NCBI RefSeq assembly: GCF_027943255.1
Contig: NC_072897.1
Span: 46,040,044 to 46,104,043, forward strand
Direction of reading: 5' to 3'
DNA: 64,000 bases
DNA from: Anastrepha obliqua
Lineage: Eukaryota; Arthropoda; Insecta; Diptera; Tephritidae
The translations under genes were made by a program, and so were the position numbers. How positions within the stretch are numbered: the first letter of the stretch is position 1; every line of letters begins with the position of its first letter. Positions 18,095-28,280 of this stretch are shown one piece after another. The notes beneath the pieces were generated by a model, which worked only from the letters and a program-made list of their open reading frames with translations, had not been told where the DNA came from and searched no databases.

Positions 18095-19981
18095 TTTTTT
18101 TTTTTTTTTTTTTAACTTTTTATTTGTTTATTGAATCTGCCTTTTCAAAGGCCTCACAATAAGTATACAAATCTTAGAACTAAAAAGAAAAATTTTATTT
18201 TATCTCATTTTCTACAATAAATAATTATCAAATGGCCCTCTACTCATCGGGGTGGTAGGTCATTTCTTCGAAGCCTGGTCGTATGTTGCGTACTCAGGAG
18301 TTGACGTGCGAACGAGTTCGGGTGATCTTGCAATTTCAACTGATAGTTTTCACGAACTTTTTTGAATACTTCCTTCACCATCGGTACATCTAGGTCCCTA
18401 TGGATGTTGTCGTTTCTTATATACCACGGCGCTCCAGTTATGGTTCTTAAAATTTTCGACTGTGCTCTCTGTATAAGATCGATACTGGAACTGCTGGCCG
18501 TTCCCCACAATTGGATTCCATAAGTCCAAATTGGTTTCAAAATTGCCTTGTACAAGAGGACTTTACAGTCAAGGCTCAATCTTGATTGCTCATTAATTAG
18601 CCAGTGAAGGTTTGAAGCTTTGATTCTCATATTAAGCCGCTTTGCCTCGATGTGGCGTCTCCATGTTAAACGCCTATCTAGGTGAACGCCAAGGTATGTG
18701 ACGTGATCAGACTGTGGTATGCGTACGTTGTTAAGGGTAACCGAGGGACAGTCTCCTCTTCTAAGCGAAAATGTGACATGTTTACTTTTTATTTCGTTCA
18801 CTTTTATTCTCCATTTTTTCAGCCACTTTTCTAAAAGACTGAGATATTTATTTAGCTCTCTAGATGCCAGAGACGGATCATTTTGAAAACTAAGCACAGC
18901 GGTGTCGTCAGCGAATGTAGATATAGTCAAACTATCGTACTCGGGCAGATCAGAAGTATAAATTAAATACAAAATTGGGCCTAGTACACTGCCTTGAGGG
19001 ACACCAGCTTCAATTTCATATTCATGAGGCACATAATCGTTGCATTTTACTCTGAATTGTCTGTTTGTTAAGTACGATTCCAGAACTTTGTGTGTAATAG
19101 GTGGCAAACAGCGTTTTATTTTATGTATGAGACTCTCATGCCAAACTTTGTCAAATGCCTGTGCCACATCTATAAAAATTGCTGAACAGTATTTTTTAAG
19201 TTCAAAACATTTTCTTATTTCCGCAGTTAACCGATTTACTTGCTCGATTGTCCCATGTTGTTCTCGAAAACCAAACTGATGTGGAGGGATTATATTACGT
19301 TCGTTTAAAAACGGCATCATTTTGTTTCTCAAAACTTTTTCAAATAATTTTGACAAACACGGCAACAAACTGATTGGTCGATAGGACGATGGCACATTTA
19401 AGTCTTTGCCCGGCTTAGGAATCATTATTATTAAAGACGTTTTCCAGCTCTTTGGAAAAATGCCTACCTCGATGATTGCATTAAATATTACAGACAGCAC
19501 AATTATAGCGAGTTGCGGAAGATTTTTTATCATTAATGGTGTTATTGCGTCATAACCTGGCGCCTTTTTCACCTTAAGATTCTTGTTAATAACTGCCTGA
19601 ATATCTTCAGGAGCTATGTTGATTGGTTCTGGGTTGAACGATGCGTTGCCACTACTTTCTTCTAGTATTTGTTCATTTGCAGAAGAATTTGGTTGGAAAA
19701 CATTACTCAGATGATCGGCGAATATCGACGCTTTATCTTCAGCGCTACGAGCCCATGTACCGTCAGGTTTTTTTAGGGGGCTTTGTACTTCTACTGGCGT
19801 CTTAATGGTCTTAGCTGCTTTCCATATAGAAAAATGTGTGTGCTTTGTATTGGATAAGCTCTCAATATAGTTTTTGTTTTTACGATCTTCGTCCAAGTGA
19901 AGTGCACTTCGCAGTTTTCTATTTGCAGCAGACAGCCTTTGCTTAGCACCAGGGGATCTGTTTTGTTGCCATTCTCTTCTT
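18095..19981 (-). mobile_element. Jockey-clade LINE, 5'-truncated, with 10-bp TSD
   Basis: Inserted in reverse orientation into the CR1-like ORF2. The T run from 18095 is its poly(A) tail, and AACTAAATCT occurs on both sides (18086-18095 and 19982-19991) as a target-site duplication. The first T of the tail may belong to either. The insertion breaks the host reading frame right after the ORF2 block NVSGLRTKS. It is about 1.9 kb long and carries RT and C-terminal domain but no EN. A single long ORF survives. Confidence 0.9.
18244..19896 (-). CDS. Jockey reverse transcriptase, 550 codons open
   Basis: Residues about 95-480 show the full RT: IIMIPKPGKDLNVPSSYRPI, HQFGFREQHGTIEQVNRL, AIFIDVAQAFDKVWHESL, GVPQGSVLGPILYLIYTSDL and the catalytic STFADDTAVLSF (Phe near residue 328). 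The thumb block TYLGVHLDRRLTWRRHI and the C-terminal PIWTYGIQLWGTASSSSID are hallmarks of Jockey. The start Met is internal: the upstream EN half was lost at 5' truncation. An open frame with no disruption implies a fairly recent insertion, but it cannot nick DNA itself. Confidence 0.9.
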   Translation of the reverse strand: MDEDRKNKNYIESLSNTKHTHFSIWKAAKTIKTPVEVQSPLKKPDGTWARSAEDKASIFADHLSNVFQPNSSANEQILEESSGNASFNPEPINIAPEDIQAVINKNLKVKKAPGYDAITPLMIKNLPQLAIIVLSVIFNAIIEVGIFPKSWKTSLIIMIPKPGKDLNVPSSYRPISLLPCLSKLFEKVLRNKMMPFLNERNIIPPHQFGFREQHGTIEQVNRLTAEIRKCFELKKYCSAIFIDVAQAFDKVWHESLIHKIKRCLPPITHKVLESYLTNRQFRVKCNDYVPHEYEIEAGVPQGSVLGPILYLIYTSDLPEYDSLTISTFADDTAVLSFQNDPSLASRELNKYLSLLEKWLKKWRIKVNEIKSKHVTFSLRRGDCPSVTLNNVRIPQSDHVTYLGVHLDRRLTWRRHIEAKRLNMRIKASNLHWLINEQSRLSLDCKVLLYKAILKPIWTYGIQLWGTASSSSIDLIQRAQSKILRTITGAPWYIRNDNIHRDLDVPMVKEVFKKVRENYQLKLQDHPNSFARQLLSTQHTTRLRRNDLPPR

Positions 19982-19991
19982 AACTAAATCT

Positions 19992-20620
19992 AGCTAACTT
20001 TTAGTGTTTAATTAACACATGGATTATGATATCTTTGTTCTCCTTGAGACATGGTTAAATGACAACTTTTTTATACCTTTCTACATTTATACCATGTATA
20101 AATGATGATTTGATGTGAAGAAAACAGATCTATATAGCTGAGGTGAGTTTTAATAGCAGTTCAGCGGAAGTACTGCTCATAATTTGTATCACTGATGAAT
20201 GATACACTCCTAGATCAGCTATGTGTTTTCGCGAATGGTGTTTCAAAAATTTTGATTTGCCCGTCATATATTCCCCCGTGAAATATTGATACACTGTATA
20301 AAGCACATATGGATAATGTTCTAGCTACAGCATCTAATAATGACAACTTTTGTATTCTGGATGACTTCAATATTAGTCTACCACCATGTTCCACTTATCC
20401 TTCATATATATTAGAATTATGTGAATTTTATGACCTTTATTCTGATGATGAGACTATTGAATTTTGTTTCAGAAAACTTGATTTTGATATTATTCATTTA
20501 CCAGTTGACATTTTACATTGGGATTCCTTATTTTCTGGAGTTGAAGTTACTAGTTATTATGATATTTTTAAGCTTAAACATATTTGTAAAAAAATAAACC
20601 TGTGATAAAAAAGACTAGTT
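19992..20620 (+). pseudogene. CR1-like LINE endonuclease (remnant)
   Basis: Plus-strand frames read MDYDIFVLLETWLNDNFF (catalytic-Glu block) and, at 20309-20605, NVLATASNNDNFCILDDFNI (the GDFN block, with Gly changed to Asp), then YSDDETIEFCF and a partial DHLPV-like end. Earlier coding (ORF2 start near 18040) is separated by the Jockey insertion. Several stops. Confidence 0.7.
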
Positions 20621-20879
20621 AAAAATTTGAGAAACAAATATTTCACAATGCTTAAGCTAAAAATTATATCACTTATAAAAATAAATATTTGCATTTTTCT
20701 AGTGAACTTAAGTCTTTGATTAGGAATTTAAAACGAAATTATATTCTTAAGTTCGAATCGGACATAAACTAAAATTATAGCTCCCTCTGACGATATGTTA
20801 AATCCACGAAATCATGCTGTTGTCTACTATAATTAAACTCAAGCATATTCTTCTATAGATGCAGCGTATCTTTTTGCAG

Positions 20880-21265
20880 ATTTCTTCCGTATTTGATTCG
20901 TGAATTACTCAATTCTCCACCTGAATTCCTCAATCAATATTGGTTTTTTAACCGTAATGCTTTCTGATGTTGAAGATGGTATTCGGTAACTCAGAACATC
21001 AACAAAATCTGATGTAGATGGGCTATTTTCGTATATTTTTAAAAACGGCTCTGCAATTTCCTATCCGCTTTTAGTACTGTTCAAAAAAACCCTTGAACGG
21101 GGAGAGTTCGCAGGTGCTTGGAAAGTAACAACTATTCATCCAGTATTCAAAAGTGGTAATAAGAATAATATTGCCAATTATAATCTCCAAATTTTCCACG
21201 GTTTCAAAATTATTTGAACATACTCAGAGCTAAAATTTATTTTACAGTTAGTCGGCACAGTTGTT
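20880..21265 (+). pseudogene. CR1-like LINE RT, N-terminal palm (remnant)
   Basis: The frame reads TKSDVDGLFSYIFKNGSAIS, LVLFKKTLERGEFAGAWKVT and IHPVFKSGNKNNIANYN, the conserved start of CR1/Jockey RTs (SPGPDGLPSYIFK, WK-S-ITPVFKSG). It then degrades. The remaining palm is lost. Confidence 0.75.
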
Positions 21266-21370
21266 CAAATTTTTCTCCATGTATTTCACACAATCTGTCA
21301 TAACAATAACAATAGGTATATACTATTTTTACCTACAATTTAAAGAAGAATAACTTCGTGTAAGAACGCC

Positions 21371-21405
21371 CAGTGGAGTTCGTTACTTAATAATGAACAT
21401 CATAT
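21371..21405. repeat. 35-bp segment shared in inverse orientation with 42146-42180
   Basis: The segment starts CAGTGGAGTTC and ends AACATCAT. The same sequence with one mismatch appears reverse-complemented just right of the hAT at 39347-42133. Both copies lie next to LINE sequence; the element they come from is not identified. Confidence 0.6.
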
Positions 21406-21410
21406 CTATA

Positions 21411-21500
21411 ATATAAAAATGAATCGCAAAATATGTTGGTAAGCGCATAACTCAACAACGCCAATCTTAGGGCGCCTTTGATGGCTCCCCTCAGGCTAAA
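21411..21500 (+). mobile_element. Helitron 5'-end-like fragment
   Basis: TCTATAATATAAAAATGAAT followed by AAGCGCATAACTC resembles the 5' end of insect Helitrons (compare TCTATACTATAAAGGTGAAT at 51562). No 3' CTRR end was found nearby, so only a fragment is claimed. Confidence 0.4.
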
Positions 21501-21559
21501 AAGCCCATTATATAATATTTAGAGCTCTGGAAAGGGGGTAGATAGTGAAAGAGGGAAGG

Positions 21560-22055
21560 AGAAAAGTATCAGAGAAAGATATAGGAAAGAATAGAGACAG
21601 AGATAAAGATAGTTAGTCCTGTGAGAATTTTCCAGATTCTTTGGCAAATCTGTAAATATCCTTCAGTTTTAGAGAATGAATATTACTCATTCTCATGACA
21701 TCGGAACCCAAAACTCGTAGCCGTGCTCTAACAAAGGCAGGATACTTACAGAGAAAGTGCTCAGTGCTATCCGCCTCCTCCAAGCATGACAGGCACATTG
21801 GGTCCTCAATGATTCGAATGGTGGTCATATGCTGACCACATGGGTTGTGTCCTGTAATGATACAGGCCATCAACCGAACGTCTTTCCTTCCAAGTTTTAG
21901 TAGAAAGTTTGACAGTTTTCTGTTCGGACTTGTCACAAAACACTTTGCATTTCTGCAGCGTTCTAGACCGGACCATCGCTCTTTATGTAGACTGCCTACA
22001 TAATCACTGCTCCAATTCATGATTCCTGCGGAACAGACCCTATTCCTTCCTATGT
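21560..22055 (-). pseudogene. RNase H-type LINE C-terminal fragment
   Basis: The reverse frame 21613-22040 reads LLKLGRKDVRLMACIITGHN, CLSCLEEADSTEHFLCKYPA and RLRVLGSDVMRMSNI. This is the Cys/His tail that follows RNase H in I/LOA/R1-like LINEs (compare 26062-26578). It is fused in frame to an RTE endonuclease fragment to its right, forming a chance 203-codon chimeric ORF (21613-22224). Confidence 0.75.
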
Positions 22056-22690
22056 TTCGTTGTGCAGGCTGAATTTTCCGACTGTGGGCCCAAAAAATTC
22101 CTTTGCCCACTCTGGCGTTGAAGTCCCCAAGCATGATTTTTATGTCGTGGCGGAAGCAGCGCTCATAAGAACGTTCTAGGCACTCATAGAAGGAATCTTT
22201 GATGACATCGTCCTTCCTTTCCATCGGAGCGTGGGCGCAAATGTATGAGACGTTAAAAAATTTCGTTTCGATCCGGATTATATCTTAATTTGTTAAGCCA
22301 ATGAATATAATATTATAGATATAGATAATATTGCGAGACGCTCTTCCACGTGAGTGAACGACAGTACTTGGCCACGAAATCTCTCTACCACAATAAATCC
22401 AACACCGAATTTTGCCTCCTTTATTTGGCAGCTGTAGTAGATGTCGCAAGACCCAATGCCTTGCCCCGTCCATTGCATCTCTTAAACTTACTCTCACGAG
22501 GACATCAACCAGCCGGGCAGAGGCACCTTTCTCATTAAGGGATCGGACATTACAGGTGCATGCCCTCAAGTCATCGTCCTCAGTTTGTTTGCAGTGGTCG
22601 TTATCAGAATAAGCAGTTCTTAAGCCCGGAAGTTGTGAGCTGCTTGGACCGTATGCAGAAGGATTGTCCTGGCCACTCCTAAGTCTATGG
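22056..22690 (-). mobile_element. RTE 5' segment, inverted relative to its 3' segment
   Basis: The reverse strand matches the 5' part of the full-length RTE: RACTCNVRSLNEKGASARLV, ERLAILSI, a 5' EN frame, and ERSYERCFRHDIKIMLGDFN. It stops at the codons for FSLHNE-like sequence near 22056. The rest of what looks like one RTE copy resumes at 23228 on the opposite strand, starting at almost the same codon. The 5' boundary near 22690 is uncertain. Confidence 0.8.
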
Positions 22691-22699
22691 CAATCAGTA

Positions 22700-23222
22700 A
22701 CTTTCCGGATTTCCGTCGACTTCTACACACGTTGCCATACCTCTCCTGTGCGTTCGAAGTTGGAATATGCCGTCTTTATTTGGAGACCATGCTATGCTTG
22801 TCATATTAGTAGGCTTAAACGTGACCAGAAAGATTTTGTGTGTTATGCTTTGCGTTCTTTGAATTTCACGGATCCAATTTTACTGTATAAAAGTTGGTGA
22901 TTGCTCATTAATCGAAAAACACTGGATATTAGAAGGAATATTCTCTCCCTCACTTTCGATTTCGATTTGATAAGTGGAATGTTTGGCTCCCCATCGCTAC
23001 TCGAGAGAAATCAATTTCAATATTCCTCAGCGAAGCTCTCGAAATCATGATATTTTCTGTTTAGCGATGGTTAGATCTAATTATACTTCCAATGCTCCGA
23101 TTTCTAGAGCTTTGAGATTATTTAATATGCTTTCACTTCATATTGGGCTAAATTTTTCTTCCACAAACTACTACTTCAAAATGATACCATATGAATTATT
23201 TAACTTGTTTCTAAGTATTTTC
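22700..23222 (+). pseudogene. CR1-like LINE RT C-terminus (remnant)
   Basis: Plus-strand frames read SPVRSKLEYAVFIWRPCYAC, ISRLKRDQKDFVCYALRSLN, then INFNIPQRSSRNHDIFCLAM and NAPISRALRLFNMLSLHIGL. This is the typical thumb and C-terminal region of CR1/Jockey-like RTs. It ends near 23222 immediately before the RTE 3' segment. One frameshift and a deletion are evident. Confidence 0.8.
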
Positions 23223-23227
23223 TAAAG

Positions 23228-25055
23228 AAAACTCAGCCTACACAACAAAACATCCGGCAACGAACAGAGGCTGATCGATTTCGCCGGCGCTCCAAACATG
23301 GTAGTCTGCAGCACCAGATTCCAGCATAAGAAAAACAGCAAGCAACGTAGCTGCCTCCTGATCGGAGCACGTGAAACCAGATCGATCATGTTGTGATAGA
23401 TGGAAGACACGCTTCCAGTGTTGTAGATGTACGTACGATTCGAGGACCCAACATCGACTCGGATCATTACTTTGTTGCAGCCAAACTACGTACATCCCTC
23501 TGTTGAGCAAAAAACCTACATCTAACTACGCAAAGAGTGTTCGACATTCAAAAGCTGCAATCACAACAGACAGCCAGAAGATTCGCCACCCGACCCTCAC
23601 TCCTGCTCTCAGAGAGTACTGCTCAAAAACCCGACATGCACGAGCAATAGAGCAACATTTCTCGTTCCCTATTTACCGCCGCCGAAGAAGAAATCGGATT
23701 CCGGCGAGCCCGAAAAAACAGTTGGTCCGATGAGGAATGCCATGCCGCCGCAGAAAGAAAAGATACTGCCTATAGAGCCAGGCTGCGATCGGGCGCAACA
23801 CGAGCCATGTGGGATCACTACCGCGAGCTAAAAAAGAAAGAGAGACGTACTAACCGAAAGAAGAAACGAAATACGTGAGTGCGAAGAGCTTGAGATGCTG
23901 GCGAATAGGAATAACGCCCGAAAATTCTACCAGAAAGTTCGGCGGCTTACAGAAGGTTTTAAGAACGGGGCGTTTTATTGTGAGAACAAACACGGGGATC
24001 TGATGACTGACATCCAGAGCATACTTAAATTATGGAGGGAACACTTCTTGACCTCATAAATAGTGGCAGCTGCGCGTTTCACAGAGAATGTGAGGATACC
24101 GATACCCAAATCGTTGACGACGGAATTGTCGTTCCGCTGCCCGCCATGACGAGGTGAGAATAGCGATAACGCGGCTAAAGAACAACAAAGCCGCGGGCCC
24201 CGACATTCTGCCGGGTGAGCTATTCAGCCATGGCGGCGAGGAGCTGATAGGGTGCATGCATCAGCTTCTATGCTATATATGGTCGGATGAAAGCATGAGT
24301 GCCGATTGGAATTTAAGTGTGCTCTGCCCAATCCAAAAGAAGGGTGATCCTACAATCTGTGTCAATTACCGCCTATAAAGTTCTACCGAGTGTATTGTTT
24401 GAAAGGCTGAAGCCCACCGTTAACTATCTGATTGGACCTTATCAGTGTGGCTTTAAACCTGGAAAGTCTAACATCAACCAAATATTCACAATACGCCAAA
24501 TCTTGGAAAATCCCATGAAAGGAGAATCGGCACACACCATCTTCGATTTCAAAGTTGCATTCGACAAGGTATCAGACAGGGTGACTCGCTGTCGTGTGAC
24601 TTCTTTAACCTGATGTTGGGAAAGATCGCATGAGCCGCAGAACTTAATAGCTCAGGCACAATATTTTATAAGGGCGTACAGTTGTTGGCGTATGCCGTTG
24701 ATATTAACATCATCGGCCTTAAAAACCGCACTGTTAGTTCTGCCTTCTCCAAACTGGATAAAGAGGCAACGCGAATGGGTCTGGTGGTGAACGAGGATAA
24801 ACGAAATACCTCCTGTTATCGAACAAGCCATGGATACAAATGCTCCGGCTCTGAAAGTATTCGAAGCAGTACAAGCTGTTGGTAGCAGAGGAAGGGGAAG
24901 GCCTCCTCTGCTTTGGAAAGATCAGGTGGAGAAGGACTTGGCTTCACTTGGTGTGTCCAACTGTCGTCGGTCAGCACGAAAAAGAAACGACTGGCGCGCT
25001 TTGTTGAACTCGGCGAAAATCGCGTAAGCGGTTATCGCGCCAATTAAGAAGAAGA
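23228..25055 (+). mobile_element. RTE 3' segment, degenerate
   Basis: Plus-strand homology to the RTE family begins at FSLHN-codons (AACTCAGCCTACACAACAAA) and ends in the family 3' tail (AATTAAGAAGAAGAAG, to about 25055). Several deletions are visible: one removes most of the palm between FKVAFDKV and the DSLSCDFFN block (near 24575), another joins VVNEDK directly to MDTNAPALKVF (near 24820). Much more decayed than copies at 12608 and 53267. Confidence 0.85.
23500..25027 (+). pseudogene. RTE reverse transcriptase (remnant)
   Basis: Pieces in several frames: RITRLKNNKAAGPDILPGEL-like sequence at 24154, SDESMSADWNLSVLCPI at 24290, LIGPYQCGFKPGKSNINQIF at 24430, LAYAVDINIIGLKNR at 24682 (the YADD box altered to YAVD) and SRGRGRPPLLWKDQVEKDLA at 24880. 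Loss of a catalytic Asp, frameshifts and deletions mean it is dead. Confidence 0.85.
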
Positions 25056-25280
25056 AGTATTTTTTTAAATAAGTTTATTGTAAACTTTAAGAATTGTTAC
25101 ATTGTCTATAATAAAACGTAATAAATAAATTATAATATAGGTTTAACTTATTTGACTTGATTTGTTAAGCATTAGTCTGTTTTGCGTAGTCTGTAAGAAA
25201 TATTTTTAGATTTTTATATGAATAAATAAATGAATACCATATATAATTCATAAGCACTTATTTGAATTTCTTTTCCGCAG
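25056..25280. other. AT-rich spacer, possible intron end
   Basis: Ends in a pyrimidine tract and AG (TTTCTTTTCCGCAG, 25267-25280) that would serve as the 3' splice site of the candidate exon that follows. Confidence 0.4.
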
Positions 25281-25427
25281 TGATTTCCCATTCCGATTTT
25301 CCCCGAATCTATTGCCTTCAGTACATACTTCACCGCACCATGTACTCAATTCACACCCGGCGATTGTGACACATGGTCCCAAACCGGACTGCAGTCAAGA
25401 ACCAGCAACGAATCATCGATATTCAAG
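25281..25427 (+). CDS. Candidate host-gene internal exon (49 codons, phase-symmetric)
   Basis: A 147-bp island of about 50% GC in AT-rich surroundings, preceded by TTTCTTTTCCGCAG and followed by CAAG|GTGAGT, a strong donor. One frame (starting at 25282) is open throughout: [43 protein letters not shown]. The other two forward frames contain TGA. The length is a multiple of three, so it could be skipped without a frame change. The protein is Pro/His/Ser-rich and I do not recognise it. Repeats fill both flanks, as in a TE-rich long intron. Chance ORF is the main alternative. Confidence 0.5.
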
Positions 25428-25429
25428 GT

Positions 25430-25958
25430 GAGTTAAATTTTTTAAGTCAAATTAAATGGTGCAAGATTTTTAGTATACATTTTTAGTATTTTTTAAAGTA
25501 AAAAAAATTAAAATTAATTTTTAAATTTGCTTTTAAAATTAGAGCTTCCGAAGAACTAAATAATATTTATGAATTGTATTATATTTTAATACAGTTTTAG
25601 TAATAGAAATAGCAACAAATAACATTGTTAAACATTTACTATATGGTTGGTTGATTTCAGATATGGTTTTCCCCATAATATCTCAGAATATCATACAAAA
25701 AAGGTACTGTTACTTTGAAGTGGCAAAAAACTAAAAAACAAAAATCGTGTCTTCTTATTTGCCATAGCCCATCAAAAAAATACTATGACAGGACAGGGAT
25801 TAAACCATTTAAAAAGTATTTTTTTTTTCTTTTTACATTATAGGTATTTTTATGGTGTTTGTTGTTATATCAGCTAAAGCTTTGTCTATTTATGCAAATC
25901 GACGATTTTATGTATATTCAAGAAGATCACATTTCTCCGACAGTCTCGGTCTAAAAAG
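25430..25958. other. AT-rich spacer
   Basis: No gene or element end recognised. If the exon is real, this is the start of its downstream intron. Confidence 0.4.
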
Positions 25959-26061
25959 AGAAGAGTGTCTTTTTTCTTTCTTTTTTTTTTTTGTCGGGAC
26001 AACTAGCAAGTGCAGCACTCTGACATAAATTAAGTCCATTGTACTACACTTGGATTCCCTT

Positions 26062-26890
26062 TTAATTTTCTTCAAATCTACCCGATCTCCGAACAAATCT
26101 GAGTAGATTTAATGGTGCCAAGGAGCCAAGATGGTCGCTTCTTAACACATCAGTGCCAAAGACCCCAAACCTGATTCGAGCAAAGGCGGGGCAGACACAC
26201 AGGAAGTGGTCCGCCCACCGTCTCATCCTCCTCTTCACAACCTGGGCAGAGTACACTGCCTGAGATGCACAACCTTACCATGTGCTTCGCCCACAGAAAA
26301 TGGTCCGTCATCAGTCCAACCAGCAGTCTGCACTCCCCTCTGCTTAATGACAGAAGGGTTTGCGACAGTCGATCGGACATGACTGGTAACATCAGTTTAG
26401 TCCATCTGCAGCCTCTCTCAGCCTGCCAAGCTCGCTTGTGGGTTGTAGTTACCCATTTCCTAATCGTAACTTTGATGGGTGCAGAAGGGAGTGGCAAAGC
26501 GGGCTCTGGGCCAAATAAGTTGGCCTCAGAGCCCATCTTAGCTGAGTAGTCAGAGGTCTCGCTACCCGCGACACCCACGTGCCCTGGGGCTCATGTTAGC
26601 ATCAAGATATTATGTCTGCCGACATAGTTCAGCCTGGATTTACCAGATTCGACTACCTCTGATGTGGTTGAGGGGCTGTCTAAGGCCATAAGCGCAGCTT
26701 GGCTATCTCTGCAGACACATAGAGATCTGTCTCTTCATCGGTTTTCAACAACAAAGTTCATCGCTTCTTGAACTGCATACACCTCCGCTTGAAACACAGA
26801 TGCACGCATTCCAAGCTGGAGCCATCCGTGAAAATGCGAAAACAGTATTTGCCGGGCTCATTTTCTGAGTTTGACCACAACTGAGCCTCT
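26062..26890 (-). pseudogene. LINE RNase H and Cys/His tail (remnant)
   Basis: Reverse frames show APGHVGVAGSETSDYSAKMG (RNase H C-terminal His/Asp block), then WQAERGCRWTKLMLPVMS, GECRLLVGLMTDHFLWAKHM and CPGCEEEDET, and after a frameshift DHFLCVCPAFARIRFGVFGT and LLRFVRRSGRFEEN. An SQAAL block with catalytic Asp lies near 26690. Order and motifs match the tail at 21560-22055. Confidence 0.8.
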
Positions 26891-26897
26891 GGCAGCA

Positions 26898-28280
26898 CTA
26901 CACTGTATCTCTTTTCAAATACGTGGTGGTAAACCAAGCAGTTGGAAAAGCTACGGCACAACAGATGGCCACAGTGCGTTGTAGTCTCGATAAGGTCCTC
27001 CTGACTCCCACATGAGAGAGTCTACTTATCCAGACCACTGATGCATAGGTGATAATAGGTCTTATCATAGCCGTGTGGATCCATAGGACCTTGCTAGGAG
27101 AAAGACCCCACGTTTTCACAAAGACACTTTTGCACTGCCAGGAAGCTGTCAGTGCTTTCGATGTCTTTGTTTCAACGTGTGATTCCCATAGGAGCTTACT
27201 ATCGAGGATTACTCCAAGATACTTAATTTCCTTGGATAGCTGGATTGTGACTCCTTTTAACTTTGGCAGAACGAGTCCATCGAGGTTCCTCCTTCTGATG
27301 AAGAGGACAATACCAGTCTGGGTAGGATTTGCCGCTAGCCCATTTGCACAGCACCAAGTGTCAATCAGATCCACAGTTTTCTGCACTTTCCTGCAGATGT
27401 TCATAAGCGAAGAGCCAAACAAGCAACATCGTCCGCATATGCTTATGCGTAGACTCCCGAATCGTTTAAGGTGGTGAGTAGAGGATCAACTACCATGCAC
27501 CAGAGCAATGGGGGCAACCTCTATTAATCCTGGATGACAGCAGCAGATCTTCTTCTGCTCGTACCGAGACGATTCTTTGGGACAGCATCGAACGGATCCA
27601 ATTCACTAGCACCCGGTCTACGCCGTGCCTGCTGGCATAGCGTAGTTCCTCCTGTCGATGGTCAGCTCTACTCCAGCAACAAGGTTTTGCCGTGCCGACT
27701 CGCAGGATTTTCCACTTTGATAGGCATGCTGAAATGGAGACAGAGGGTGAGCCTTAAGCGACTTCTGACGTATGCGCAATTCCACCAGTCGTTCGAGGCT
27801 TTTCAGCATGAAAGAAGTCAGGCTTAAGGGTGTAAAGTGTTTGGGGCTGATGTAGTCGGCTCTTCCAACCTTTGGTATGAAAGCGAGGTAGGCGAGTAGG
27901 CCAGTGCCAGGCATGCAGAGAAGACTTTCTTCATGGCTGCTGTCACGGACTCTGCGCCTTCCTTCAGCATGGCAGGATATATGCTATCTGGTCCAGGCGA
28001 CTTGTAGCCGCCAATCGAATCACCGCAGATATTTCAACGTATCAGTCATGCCGGGAAGGTGTAGCAGCTCTGACAACCACCTCTATCAATAAGGGCTGTG
28101 CCGGCTGACGCTTATCTGATTACCAGGAAAGTGAGATTCCATCAGCAAGCTGAGTGTCTCACTTTGCCATCAGATTTCCTAAGTGATCCCAGCTTTGCAG
28201 TTGGGTCCGTTTTCACAATCCTTACCGATTTCGCCGTGTCACTCAGAGATTCAATACCACTGTAAAATCCCCTATGAGGC
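26898..28280 (-). pseudogene. LINE reverse transcriptase (remnant)
   Basis: The 27618-27914 frame reads AFIPKVGRADYISPKHFTPL, LTSFMLKSLERLVELRIRQ and SPFQHAYQSGKSCESA. The 26898-27422 frame reads LAANPTQTGIVLFIRRRNL, IKYLGVILDSKLLWESHV and RPIITYASVVWISRLS. The part of the palm with YADD is degraded between them. Compare the RT at 4207-5020, which belongs to the same broad LINE group. Confidence 0.8.

Larger units (their letters stand above)
17041..23222 (+). mobile_element. CR1-like LINE, split by later insertions
   Basis: Plus-strand pieces in the correct order make up one element: ORF1 (17060-17990), ORF2 start (18040-18094), endonuclease (19992-20620), RT palm (20900-21265) and RT C-terminus (22700-23222). 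A Jockey-clade LINE interrupts ORF2 at 18095-19981, and fragments of an RNase H LINE and an RTE interrupt the RT between about 21300 and 22700. The reading frame resumes sensibly after the first interruption and again after the second. All parts carry frameshifts. Confidence 0.75.

Noticed and set aside
22056..25055. Simple twin-primed 5' inversion of one RTE
   Set aside because: Twin priming predicts adjacent inverted and direct parts; here 530 bp of CR1 sequence lies between, so a later rearrangement is more likely.
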